Source: JBCCXZ01 sp965228005
GTDB lineage: Bacteria > Planctomycetota > Planctomycetia > Pirellulales > Lacipirellulaceae
NCBI GenBank assembly: GCA_965228005.1
Contig: CBDDGV010000004.1
Location: forward strand, 930,001-994,000
DNA length: 64,000 nt
Direction: 5' to 3'
Program-made: the position numbers and the translations under genes
The notes under the pieces: model-generated
The model's input: the letters and a program-made list of their open reading frames with translations, nothing else
Database searches by the model: none
Told to the model about the DNA's origin: nothing
Shown: one piece after another, positions 26,432-35,396 of the stretch
Layout: the number at the start of each line of letters is the position of its first letter
Position numbering within the stretch: the stretch's first letter is position 1

Positions 26432-29400
26432 CTAGCGGCCTTCTAACTTGTCGCCCGCGATTGTGAGCGGCATCGCGATCTGCCGCACCGCTCGCCGCGC
26501 AGCGGTGCTATAGAGTCCATAGGCGGAGGCGGGATAGTGCCCACGAGGGCGGCGGAACCCCTGAGTCACCTCCGCACCGTCGGGCCGCTCTGCGAACAAC
26601 GACTTCCAGCTCAACGCACGGTCGCGGCTTTCTTCACGGAGCTTGTTGGGCGGCACCACCCGGTAGCCCTCCGGAAGCCGCAACCGGGTCTTCATCCTCA
26701 GCAGAATGGGCTCCTCGCACTCGAACGGCGTCGTCCGCTCGGGCACTCGATTGGCAGACAGGTAGACCGAGCCCCAGTGGCTGGGCAGCTTGCCCACCAG
26801 TCGGCCGCCTGCTCCGGCGACCCGCCGGAAAGCGCTGGCGTCGGCGTAGCGCAGCCGGAGCACCAGCGGCTCGGAGAGCTCTTCCAGTCCCTCGATCTTG
26901 GTCGAGAGCAGGTCGATGGCTTTGTCCTCGCCGAGGAGGCTCAACAGTATCTCGTTCCTCTCGCGGCGGCTGGTCGACTCGAGGGCGGATCGGATCGCCC
27001 GGGCCGCGTAAGACGAGAACTTCAGCTCTTCGTCGACCGTAGCCGCTGCCGCTCCGTCTTGGAACGGGGCCACGGCGACCTCGCGGCGGCATTCCAGCAC
27101 AAAGGCGTCCGACGGGTAATGGGGCAGCCGCACCAACGCGGGAGTGTGGGGGCGAAGCACAAAGAGCCGCTTGCCTGAGAGCCCATAAGGGACGGGAGCC
27201 AGCGGGTCGAGGTGCTTGTCAGTGGCGTCGATCACCACCGGCCCGCCGTCTTCGGGCTCCGCGTCGACGCAGACCACCATGTGGTCGAACTGATCAAGCG
27301 ACGGAAGGCCGGGCAACACCGGCGACGCGGTGTTCACCAACGCGAGCCGCGACGGCAGGCCCGCCGCCTGCAACAGATGATAGAGCAGCAGCGAGTGGTC
27401 TTTGCAGTCCCCAAAGCGATTCCGCTGGACTGTCGAAACCTTGTTTGGGATGTGAGCCCGCACGCCGAACTCGATGGCGTTGTAGGTGAGCTCCTCCTGC
27501 ACGTAGCCCGCGAGGGCCGCGATCCGCTCTTTGTCGGACGACAGGCCGGCGGTCAGTTGCTGGGAGAGCTTCTGCGTAGCGCCGTCGGGACGCAGCAGAG
27601 GCGCCAGCTCTTCGAGGTACTCACGGCCCACCGCTTCCCAGGTCTGGCCGGCGTCGTTGATCCAGACCGTGGGCAGGTAATACGAGAACGGCCGCTGCAT
27701 GTCCTCGAACCGCAATTCCGCCGGATCGCTGACGGCCCAATACACCAACCCCTCTCGATTCTCTACCTTCGGTCCATTCGTGCGATACTCCAGTCGTTCG
27801 GTATCGCCGCTAACAAACAGCACCGCGGTCCGCACCGGGCTGACCCCTGTGAGGGTCGATGGCTCGAAGCCGAAATGCTCCCCGCCGCCTGAGTACTTTC
27901 GGGTCGAGGTCACCTCAATCGTGCACCCGACCCGCACCATCGGGACCGGGGCCGTTGCGGTTTGGTCGTACGTGTCGTAGCCCGAATAGGTATCGTCCAG
28001 CACGTAGAAGTCATCGAGCTCGCCGGTCGCGAGCAACTCCCCGGAAGCGTCCCGGACAACCAGTTCGTTGATATACAGGCTTTCGCGGAGAGGGTCGAAG
28101 CTGAAGCTCATCGACTTCATCGACTGGACGCCCTGCCGAGAGGTCACACGGTACTTTCGCCGCATCGTCTCGCGGATCGGCTCGCCTCGACGGAAGTAGA
28201 ATCCCTTGATCCGCAGCAGCTCGACGACCCCGGTCTCCGTTTCCGGCAAGGGTTCGGCCTCCGCCGACTCGGCCAATGCCGCCACGGCTGCGGGGAGGGC
28301 GACCGGCTCGATCGGCTCACGGATGCGGCGGTTGTCTCCGCGCCCGAGACGCGCGGCAGCCGTTGCGAGCATCTCTCGGGCGTAGGCGTCATTGGGCACG
28401 GCTTCAAGCACCCGTTCGAAACTCCGCTTCGCTGCCAGGAAGTCGCTCGCTACCAATTGCACCTCCCCCAACAAAGTGAGCACCTGGGGCGAGTCGTGAC
28501 CCCTCTTGATGAGGTCGTTGCAGACTTCGAGAGCTTCGTCGTACCGTTTCGCTGCGACGTACGCATCGGCGAGCGTCTCGGCGCAGTCGAGGTCGTCCGG
28601 CCTCTCTTCTGTCAGTCGGGCGAGTTCGGTGATCGCGACCTGATGCCTGCCCGACTGGCTGAGCACCGATGCACGCCAACGCCTAAGCGTTACGCTCTTG
28701 CGTTGGGTGAGCATTTCGTCGAGCGTCTCCAAGACCTCGTCGTAGCGCTCCGCGGTCACGGCGGCGGACGCAAACGAGAAGATATCGTCCTCGGAGAGCG
28801 TCTCGATCGAGGCGGCAGTCGCGTAGGACTGCACCGCTTCTCCGTACCGCTCGAGCTTGTACAGCAGTTGAGCGCGGAGGACCTCGTGGGCTTGAGCCGA
28901 GGGGTGGCGCTCCAGCAACCCCCCGATCGCATCGAGGGCCGCTTCGTATCCGTCGAACTCGGTAAGCGCATCGACCATATTGACCGCGTAGGTCGGATTG
29001 GCGGGTTGGTAGTGCGCAGCCAACCGGAACCTCTCCGCCGCCTGCCCGAACTTCTCACTCCTGTACTCTCGGATCCCGACCTCGTTGAGCAGATGCGCTG
29101 TCCGCACCCTCAACTCGGGTTTCACTCGGTCGGCGTGCACCTCACCTTCAAGGGGAGTGAATTGGTCGATGGCGTTCCGCAGGCTTTTGCCGCCCCTGGA
29201 GCCGCCCAGGACTGTCCAGCCTCCGACGAGGTAAGCGCATTCGTTCTTCTGGAGCACTCGCCACAAGTACTGGAACTCGATTCCCTCTTCCGTGATGGAG
29301 GCCGTGTACTCGATGGGCGCCTTCCCCGGGCGTCCTTGGTCTTTCCCGACTCCCTCGGCCTTCTGGACTTCTGTCCCGCCGGGCTGGAATCCCAACTCGG

Positions 29401-30433
29401 GCAAGAAAACTGCCTCCAAGTCGTCCGGGTCCGCAGGGCGTCCCTGCAATGGGAGCGGGATGACAAACACGCAGGTGTTTTGGGCGTCCAGCGTCGCGGC
29501 GTATTCAGCCGCGGGAACGCTATCCGCCGCTTCGGGCCAAACACTCCAGCCCGGGAGCGGGTTAATTCGGTACCGGAAAGCCTGAGACTCAAAAACGCCA
29601 ATCGGCTCTCCGACGGAACCGGAGAACTTCCGATCCATATCGATCAGATGGAAGCAGCGCAGCAGCCGCTGGAAGTGCAGTTCTACCCGCCAAGCGCTTT
29701 CCGCCGGGCAGTAGGCAAAGAGCTGGTAGCCATAGCCGTTGTGGCCCACGACCCAGTACCGGTAGTAGATATGCTGCCCTTGGACTAGAGCCTTTGCGCC
29801 GAGCGACGCCCCCTTGAGCCCGCCGGCTCTCTCTTCTTTTTCTAGCGCAATTTCGAACTCGAGCGCCTTGCCACGAAGGCGCTTCGTGACCAGGTCTTTC
29901 AGCAGAGCCGTGTCCATGGCCGGGCCGGCCTTCTCGGCAATGACGATGAAGTAAATCTCCGGGTTCCCTCGTACCAACGCGAGGGACGCCGCGTTGTTGA
30001 GCTTTGCGGGATCAACTTTCGTCCACTCTTTCGAGGGCTTCTCGAAGGCGAAGTTGAGGTCTTCGAATCGGTAATCGGCGAGTACGGCTAGAAGTGGATC
30101 GGGCGAGGACTGAGCGCCAAACTGCACAAGGTTAAAAACCGGCTCAGGCGTCTTCGCGTCGAACTGCTGGGGTTGCGCGTCCGGTTCTGACAGAACTCTC
30201 CATGGTTTTGCGATCCCTGAATCGGTTTCGCCCGTCGATGGCGCCAGCCTAGGGCGCGGCTCTTCTAGGCGATCCTGTGGTGCGACGCAGGAGTTCACCA
30301 CAGAAAACACGCCGACGCAGATCAGTATCAACGCCGCGAACCCTAACCGGTTCGTCTTCCTGCCGGCTTTGCCGCTTAATGGCGGCGACGCGCTGCCCGT
30401 CGGCGGGGCCGACGGGTGATCGCGATCAGTCAT
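26432..30433 (-). CDS. TPR - DUF3857 - transglutaminase-like membrane-anchored protein
   Basis: Protein of 1,333 residues. One N-terminal helix (LGFAALILICVGVFSVVNSC, about 29-48) anchors it. A globular region (about 80-430) that I do not recognise follows, then TPR-like helical repeats (about 440-700; LNEVGIREYRSEKFGQAAER; SPQVLTLLGEVQLVASDFLA). A DUF3857 beta domain (about 760-910) precedes a transglutaminase-like domain whose active-site Cys is in RFGDCKDHSLLLYHLL (about 1,005). The His (FDHMVVCVDAE) and Asp (VVIDATDKHLDP) follow, so the triad is complete. The C-terminal 200 residues resemble the trailing domain of DUF3857-transglutaminase proteins. The protein probably acts as an extracytoplasmic peptidase or amidase; the substrate is unknown. 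Base composition is more AT-rich than in neighbours such as 22294-26302. Confidence 0.87.
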   Translation of the reverse strand: MTDRDHPSAPPTGSASPPLSGKAGRKTNRLGFAALILICVGVFSVVNSCVAPQDRLEEPRPRLAPSTGETDSGIAKPWRVLSEPDAQPQQFDAKTPEPVFNLVQFGAQSSPDPLLAVLADYRFEDLNFAFEKPSKEWTKVDPAKLNNAASLALVRGNPEIYFIVIAEKAGPAMDTALLKDLVTKRLRGKALEFEIALEKEERAGGLKGASLGAKALVQGQHIYYRYWVVGHNGYGYQLFAYCPAESAWRVELHFQRLLRCFHLIDMDRKFSGSVGEPIGVFESQAFRYRINPLPGWSVWPEAADSVPAAEYAATLDAQNTCVFVIPLPLQGRPADPDDLEAVFLPELGFQPGGTEVQKAEGVGKDQGRPGKAPIEYTASITEEGIEFQYLWRVLQKNECAYLVGGWTVLGGSRGGKSLRNAIDQFTPLEGEVHADRVKPELRVRTAHLLNEVGIREYRSEKFGQAAERFRLAAHYQPANPTYAVNMVDALTEFDGYEAALDAIGGLLERHPSAQAHEVLRAQLLYKLERYGEAVQSYATAASIETLSEDDIFSFASAAVTAERYDEVLETLDEMLTQRKSVTLRRWRASVLSQSGRHQVAITELARLTEERPDDLDCAETLADAYVAAKRYDEALEVCNDLIKRGHDSPQVLTLLGEVQLVASDFLAAKRSFERVLEAVPNDAYAREMLATAAARLGRGDNRRIREPIEPVALPAAVAALAESAEAEPLPETETGVVELLRIKGFYFRRGEPIRETMRRKYRVTSRQGVQSMKSMSFSFDPLRESLYINELVVRDASGELLATGELDDFYVLDDTYSGYDTYDQTATAPVPMVRVGCTIEVTSTRKYSGGGEHFGFEPSTLTGVSPVRTAVLFVSGDTERLEYRTNGPKVENREGLVYWAVSDPAELRFEDMQRPFSYYLPTVWINDAGQTWEAVGREYLEELAPLLRPDGATQKLSQQLTAGLSSDKERIAALAGYVQEELTYNAIEFGVRAHIPNKVSTVQRNRFGDCKDHSLLLYHLLQAAGLPSRLALVNTASPVLPGLPSLDQFDHMVVCVDAEPEDGGPVVIDATDKHLDPLAPVPYGLSGKRLFVLRPHTPALVRLPHYPSDAFVLECRREVAVAPFQDGAAAATVDEELKFSSYAARAIRSALESTSRRERNEILLSLLGEDKAIDLLSTKIEGLEELSEPLVLRLRYADASAFRRVAGAGGRLVGKLPSHWGSVYLSANRVPERTTPFECEEPILLRMKTRLRLPEGYRVVPPNKLREESRDRALSWKSLFAERPDGAEVTQGFRRPRGHYPASAYGLYSTAARRAVRQIAMPLTIAGDKLEGR

Positions 30434-30777
30434 GTTCTTTCTCGGTATTCTGTCCGGCTCGGTGTCCCGATCCGTGCCGTGTCGGGCCTAGCCCGGAACG
30501 ACGGAGCTAGCGCTGGGCCACTAACTCGAGTGCATCCGCCCGCAAAGGCGGGCCGATGTCACCCATTGCTGGTAGAGCTTGGCAAGAGCCGGAGCTCGCC
30601 TGTGCTCGCACCATGCCTCGATTCTAGTCGAGCCGGGTACAGACCGTTATCAGTAAACCCCGGAAGTGATCGAGATCTGCGCTCTAGGTGAATCACCCCA
30701 GCCGATCCTATCATCACGCATGCCCGAGAGAACCCAGTGCGTAAGGGTCTGAGGGGTGTTGCCGAGCAGCGTGGCTC
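30434..30777. other. 344-bp intergenic stretch, nothing recognised
   Basis: Upstream region of the TPR/transglutaminase gene and downstream region of the beta-propeller gene (both minus strand). It has no plausible gene. A small hairpin (CCGCCCGCAAAGGCGGG, about 30537-30553) is the only structure noticed, and it lacks a T run. Confidence 0.4.
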
Positions 30778-31869
30778 TCACACCACCGCGACCTTCACGC
30801 AGTTGATCGGCGGCAGCGAATCGAACACACACGACCATTCCTCTCCGCCGTCGCGTCCCAGCCACAGTTGGCCGGTGGTCGTGCCGAAGTACAACGCTGG
30901 AGACTTGAAGCCGTCTACGTCCATTGCGTCCCGCAGGACGGTGAAGTAGCTCTGCTTCTTTGGCAGGCCCGCTGTGAGCCGCGACCACTTGCCGCCGCCG
31001 TTCTCGCTTCGCCAAACGGCCGGTCGGCCGCCGGGGCAGGTGCGCGTCGACGCTTCCAGCGGCATGACGTACACCGTGTCGGGGTCGTGCGGGTGGACCA
31101 CAATAGGGAAACCGAAATCGCTCGGCAGCCCCTTGGCGATTGATCGCCACGAGCGGCCGTGGTCGTCGCTCCGCAGCACGCCGATCCCGGGACGGTCCTC
31201 CCACCCTCCGTGGTTCTGCATGTACAGCCGCCCCGGGGCGTCGGGGTGGCGCGCAATCTTGTGAACGCACTGCCCGAACTCGGGGTACGGGTCGGGGACA
31301 AAGCCCGCGCCGATCCCTTCGTTCGCCGCGTCGAAGCTCTCGCCGCGGTCTTCGCTCATGTAATGGCCGCCGGCCGAGATGCCCAGGTGCATCCGGTCGC
31401 CGTCGCGGACGATCGTGTGCAGGCACATGCCCCCGGCGCCGGGCTGCCAGTGCGGGGCGTGCCGGTGGTTGCTGATGCCGGGGACCAGCTCCCAGGTGTT
31501 CCCGCCGTCGCCGCTGTGGAAGAGTGAAGCCGGCTGCACGCCGCACCAGATTTCTTTCTTGGAGTCACCCGGTTCCAGCGACCAGATGTTGTCCAGCGCC
31601 CGCCCGTCTTTCTTGGGGAACGCCGGCGCCGAGCGCGTCTCTTTGAAACTCTTGCCGAGGTCGGTCGAGCGGAGCAACTTCATCCCGAAGAATGCGTTGC
31701 AGCTTGAAGCGTAGACCTTCGGCGCACCGCGCGGGTCGATCAGCGCGGCATACACCGCGACGCCCGGCCCGAAGGGCCCCCGCAGCGTGAACCGCCGCCG
31801 CCCCCTGGCCGACTCGGCGATGAACAGACCCTTCTTCGTACCGATGCACACGAGCACGCGATCGGACAT
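30778..31869 (-). CDS. BNR/Asp-box beta-propeller protein (sialidase-like fold)
   Basis: Soluble beta-propeller of 363 residues without a signal peptide. At least five Asp-box motifs of the S-x-D-x-G-x-[ST]-[WF] type are spaced along it: STDLGKSF, SGDGGNTW, SEDRGESF, SDDHGRSW and SENGGGKW. It is often annotated as glycosyl hydrolase or exo-alpha-sialidase, but I see no evidence for the arginine triad of true sialidases. The start at 31869 has GGAGGG upstream, which is at the same time the end of the upstream MoaD-like gene (Gly-Gly-stop), so the two are translationally coupled. That pairing is the best clue to its role, possibly as a scaffold or substrate of a MoaD-like sulfur-carrier protein. 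Function unknown. Confidence 0.82.
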   Translation of the reverse strand: MSDRVLVCIGTKKGLFIAESARGRRRFTLRGPFGPGVAVYAALIDPRGAPKVYASSCNAFFGMKLLRSTDLGKSFKETRSAPAFPKKDGRALDNIWSLEPGDSKKEIWCGVQPASLFHSGDGGNTWELVPGISNHRHAPHWQPGAGGMCLHTIVRDGDRMHLGISAGGHYMSEDRGESFDAANEGIGAGFVPDPYPEFGQCVHKIARHPDAPGRLYMQNHGGWEDRPGIGVLRSDDHGRSWRSIAKGLPSDFGFPIVVHPHDPDTVYVMPLEASTRTCPGGRPAVWRSENGGGKWSRLTAGLPKKQSYFTVLRDAMDVDGFKSPALYFGTTTGQLWLGRDGGEEWSCVFDSLPPINCVKVAVV

Positions 31870-31871
31870 GG

Positions 31872-32147
31872 TCACCCTCCGGAGACGGCTTGAAAGACGT
31901 GCAGGACATCCCCCTCGGTGAGCTTGGCGCTGTCGATCTCTCCGCGCGGCACGATCGCCGAGTTGACGAACACGTTGACGTGCGGACGCAGCCGCCGGGT
32001 TTCGTCGCAGAGGCAGACGTAGAGCCGCGGGTGCTCTCGCTCGATCTCGTCCAACGCAGAGCGGACCGTGCCGGCCGCCACCGACAATTCGGACCGCCCC
32101 GCGCAGTACGGGAGCAGCACCGAGGGCACCTGAACGCTCACGGCCAC
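31872..32147 (-). CDS. MoaD/ThiS-family ubiquitin-like sulfur-carrier protein
   Basis: Beta-grasp protein of 91 residues ending in the Gly-Gly tail (HVFQAVSGG) that MoaD/ThiS proteins need for adenylation and thiocarboxylation. Other landmarks are the N-terminal VSVQVPSVLLPYCAGRSEL, VNVFVNSAIVPRGE and KLTEGDVLHVF. The start is GTG with GAGG 8 nt upstream. The stop codon is 2 nt before the start of the beta-propeller gene. No MoeB/ThiF-type activating enzyme and no molybdopterin gene is in the window, so the carrier must be charged by an enzyme encoded elsewhere. Whether it is a true MoaD or a carrier for another pathway is open. Confidence 0.87.
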   Translation of the reverse strand: MAVSVQVPSVLLPYCAGRSELSVAAGTVRSALDEIEREHPRLYVCLCDETRRLRPHVNVFVNSAIVPRGEIDSAKLTEGDVLHVFQAVSGG

Positions 32148-32340
32148 GGCGGGACCTCAGCGCGCGGGGATAGGGGGAAGAACTCCGATTTAACGAGGCG
32201 CGGCTACTCTACCACGGGGCAGGAACCGCCGCGAGCAATCGCCGGAGAGATTCTTGGCCGGTGACCGCGCCGTTTCGCTCTTCTGCTCGACGGTTACGCC
32301 CGACTTAGGGCAAGGAGCATCGATTCGAGAGAGGCCGCGC

Positions 32341-35289
32341 TTAGGGTGTTACCACCCGGCACTGTGGCAGTGCGGCTTGCAAGCGTGCAAGCCCTTTCTC
32401 GCTGACTCTCGATCTACTCAGATTCACAAACTCGAGATTCTCGAGGGTCGCTAAGTGATCGACCGCGGCGTCTGTGAGTCCCGTATTAAGCAGGTACAGA
32501 CGACGCAGCCGAGGGAGACCCTTGAGAAGGGTCAGACTCGCATCGGTCACGGCGGTTTCTGAGAGATTGAGCGATTCCAGTTGCTTCAGATTGCCGAGCT
32601 GCTCAATTCCTGCCTCGGTGATCTGTGTGCCCGACAGGTTGAGTTCTTGCAGACTCTCCAGTTGGCCAATCGCTCTTGCCGTCTCGTCACCGACGCGTGA
32701 CATGTCGAGCCGCAGAACAACGAGGTTCCCGAAACTACCGATCGCATCAGCGACGCTGTCATCGATCCTCACGCAGTAATTCAGCCGCAGCTCTTTCAGT
32801 GGGAGTCTCCTCAGGCTCTCAACGTCTCTCGCCATGACGTACGTGTTTGTAAGCGCGAGCGACCGCAGGGTGGTCAGCTTGGCCAGAGCCGGGTAGTCGC
32901 CCGGACGCAGCAGGCGTGCCGCTCCCGAGCTGTCGAAATCGACCGCGACCGTGCGGCCGCTCTCATCGGTCTCCGCGTTGCCGAGCAACTGCTGAAACGC
33001 GCGGTCGGCGTCCCCGTCCCACCGCTGAACTGCGGCTTCAAACATCCCCGGGCGATTGAGCGTCTCGATCACCAGTTTCGCGATCCGTTGGCAGGCGGCG
33101 TTGCGGTCTTCCAGCAGAGGTTCTAGATCGGCAGCGTGTTCTCTCCGTCCAATACTGCCTATCACGAAGCATGCGGCCATCCTTGCGTGTTCATCCTCTT
33201 CCTTCAGCAACGGCAGGACGCCCTCGGCGGCAACACCTGCAAAGCTGGAGCGGAGCATCTCAAGAGCCCTCGGAACGTCTGTCTCCGGGAGCGACAGCAA
33301 CCGTGGGACCAGCTCTACTCTGGGAAAGTCCTCCAGCAGGTCGAGCGCCAACCACCGGTTCATTTCATACGAGTCTTCAAGCAGCACGGCAACTTCGTTC
33401 CAGTCGACCGGCTCGCCGGCGCGGCAGGCCGCTAGAGCCCTGAGAGCCAAACCGCGCGTCAATGGAGATGCCGCACGGAGCAGCGGCGTGCACTTCTCTG
33501 GCACGAGCCGAGACAGGCGGTTCGGGGCCCTGCGTGTGTGCTTGCCAAGCTCTTCAAGGGCCCGATTCACATCCGCAAGATCAGCGCCAGACAGACGCCT
33601 AATCAGGTCCCCTAGTTGCTCGTCTCCCAGTGGTTCGGGCTCGGCATAGGCAGCCTCAGGAGAAAGCAGTCCACCGCCGCGGAGGAACGGGCCTACGTCG
33701 AACTCCTCCCTGCTATTCAGGAACAGGCTGCGCAACGAGGCCGCGTCGGAGCCGGGAGGCAGGAAGACGCTTCTGAAGTCGTACAGTTTCCCGAAGGAGC
33801 CTGTCGGTCGGAGGCCGCTTGCCGGGTCAGCAGTATTGAAAACGAAGTCGCCGGGGCGGGACCACTCGATGAGCTCTTCGCTTTCGACGATTGACAGCGT
33901 GTGGGAAGGGGCTTCGATGGTATCACTGCCGTTCCCCGCCCCGCCGGTACCCTCACCGGTTGCCAGTCGGATGGAGGTCTTATCCGCGACGCGTTGTCTT
34001 CGGGGAGCAAAGGCCTCTGGCATCCTATTGATCAAGGCACGGTTGTGGTTGCTGTCCCATGGTTCATCTACGCGGAATGATTCGCGTAGTGCAGTTTCTT
34101 CGAGCCAAGGCAGTATGAGCACCCTCCAGCTCAAGAGCGGTACGCCGTCTTCGGAGACGATGTCTCTGGGGTAGCTTCCATAGACCGTGTGGTAGCCAAG
34201 AACCCCCAACTGCACTTGACTCAGTCGATTGACGAACCTCAAGTTCTGCATCTGCTGTTGGAGTCCCCTCACTTGCAGTTGCATGAAATCCACGACCAAC
34301 GAGACACACTCGCTAGCGTCGGGCAGGTCTTGGCTCTGGACCACCGATTCAGGCGCGTTGTCTTGGAGCGGCTTCAGATTCGAGAATAGCGAATCCAGCC
34401 GATCCCCGACCGACGCGACCCGGTCGTCGAATCGCTCGTCGAGCAGATGGTCTGTCGTTCTAAGAAGCCGCCGCAGGTAGGCGGCCACCGCGCGCCTGAA
34501 CGAATCAGCTGCGTTCTCTCCCTCGCCGCCCGTCGGCGTTCTCGCGTGCACGATGGTCAGGCCATCGGGCCGTTGCAAATCCCACGACGCCCGCATTAGC
34601 CCGACCGGGCACGCCGCGACGAGGCTCTCGGCCGGCGGGTCGAGGCCGTTGGTCGTAGCCAACTGTAGGAAATGCTTCAGCCGGTTGCCGTCCACAACGG
34701 CGTAGGCCTGTGCTGCCTTGTCGAGCCCGGCAAAAGCACCGGCGAGCCTTGCCGGCGGCTGCACGGAAGCGGCTCCTGACCGCTTCACGTATTCGGAAAC
34801 GTACTTTCGATCACGGCTGAAGAGGACCGTCCTCTGGTCGGGGAAAGCTACCGAAAGCCGGTCTTCTCTCCATTCCGGATCGAGGTACACGCGCGAGTCT
34901 GGGCTTTCTGGCGTTGCGTCTGGGTTGAGCCAATCCACGACTTCTTTTCGCGGCAAGTCGATACGCAATTGGATCGAGAACCCGAATGCGAGCGATTGCG
35001 ACGACGCATCAGGGTAGACAAAGGCGCCGATGCGTTCGATTTCGTTTGGTCTGAAAGGAATCGAACCCACGAGATCCGTACCGGGCAGTCCTGGTATGCC
35101 TTCGAGTTCGGACAACCGCCCTGGGCGAAACGTCCCGACCAGATAGGAGTGGGATGGGGCGTATCGAAGATCCTCTGCAAGCACCTTCGGCAACGCTTTT
35201 CGGGGAGGTCCCGAAGCCTGCGAAACTCCTTCGACCAGCAGTAGACAGGTCGCAAGGATGAAGCCCAAGAACACTCGCCAGCTTGTCAT
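32341..35289 (-). CDS. Secreted protein with DUF1559-like, HEAT-repeat and leucine-rich-repeat regions
   Basis: Protein of 982 residues with a signal peptide (VFLGFILATCLLLVEGVSQA). The first 370 residues are not recognised. At about 383-420 is a segment (SWRVLILPWLEETALRESF then DEPWDSNHNRAL) of the type found in planctomycete DUF1559/SBP_bac_10 proteins. Residues about 550-745 look like HEAT-type helical pairs. Residues about 800-975 are leucine-rich repeats of the L-x-x-L-x-L-x-x-T-x-I/V type (LQELNLSGTQITEAGIEQL; LESLNLSETAVTDASLTLL). Such repeat domains usually bind proteins. No catalytic motif is visible. It is probably monocistronic. Base composition is AT-richer than the surrounding oxidoreductase genes. 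Confidence 0.83.
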   Translation of the reverse strand: MTSWRVFLGFILATCLLLVEGVSQASGPPRKALPKVLAEDLRYAPSHSYLVGTFRPGRLSELEGIPGLPGTDLVGSIPFRPNEIERIGAFVYPDASSQSLAFGFSIQLRIDLPRKEVVDWLNPDATPESPDSRVYLDPEWREDRLSVAFPDQRTVLFSRDRKYVSEYVKRSGAASVQPPARLAGAFAGLDKAAQAYAVVDGNRLKHFLQLATTNGLDPPAESLVAACPVGLMRASWDLQRPDGLTIVHARTPTGGEGENAADSFRRAVAAYLRRLLRTTDHLLDERFDDRVASVGDRLDSLFSNLKPLQDNAPESVVQSQDLPDASECVSLVVDFMQLQVRGLQQQMQNLRFVNRLSQVQLGVLGYHTVYGSYPRDIVSEDGVPLLSWRVLILPWLEETALRESFRVDEPWDSNHNRALINRMPEAFAPRRQRVADKTSIRLATGEGTGGAGNGSDTIEAPSHTLSIVESEELIEWSRPGDFVFNTADPASGLRPTGSFGKLYDFRSVFLPPGSDAASLRSLFLNSREEFDVGPFLRGGGLLSPEAAYAEPEPLGDEQLGDLIRRLSGADLADVNRALEELGKHTRRAPNRLSRLVPEKCTPLLRAASPLTRGLALRALAACRAGEPVDWNEVAVLLEDSYEMNRWLALDLLEDFPRVELVPRLLSLPETDVPRALEMLRSSFAGVAAEGVLPLLKEEDEHARMAACFVIGSIGRREHAADLEPLLEDRNAACQRIAKLVIETLNRPGMFEAAVQRWDGDADRAFQQLLGNAETDESGRTVAVDFDSSGAARLLRPGDYPALAKLTTLRSLALTNTYVMARDVESLRRLPLKELRLNYCVRIDDSVADAIGSFGNLVVLRLDMSRVGDETARAIGQLESLQELNLSGTQITEAGIEQLGNLKQLESLNLSETAVTDASLTLLKGLPRLRRLYLLNTGLTDAAVDHLATLENLEFVNLSRSRVSEKGLARLQAALPQCRVVTP

Positions 35290-35396
35290 TGCAATAGTAT
35301 CCTCGGCTCGGTACGGACGATTACTGCTGGGAGCGCAGATCGATCAGAAAGGCGGCGCCGTTGCCAGGCCTTGGCCCCGGAGCCTGCTCGACCGTC

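Noticed and set aside
35040..35085. tRNA-like text on the minus strand (GGTTCGATTCC-like)
   Set aside because: It lies inside the well-supported DUF1559-like/HEAT/LRR gene, and no cloverleaf could be formed around it.
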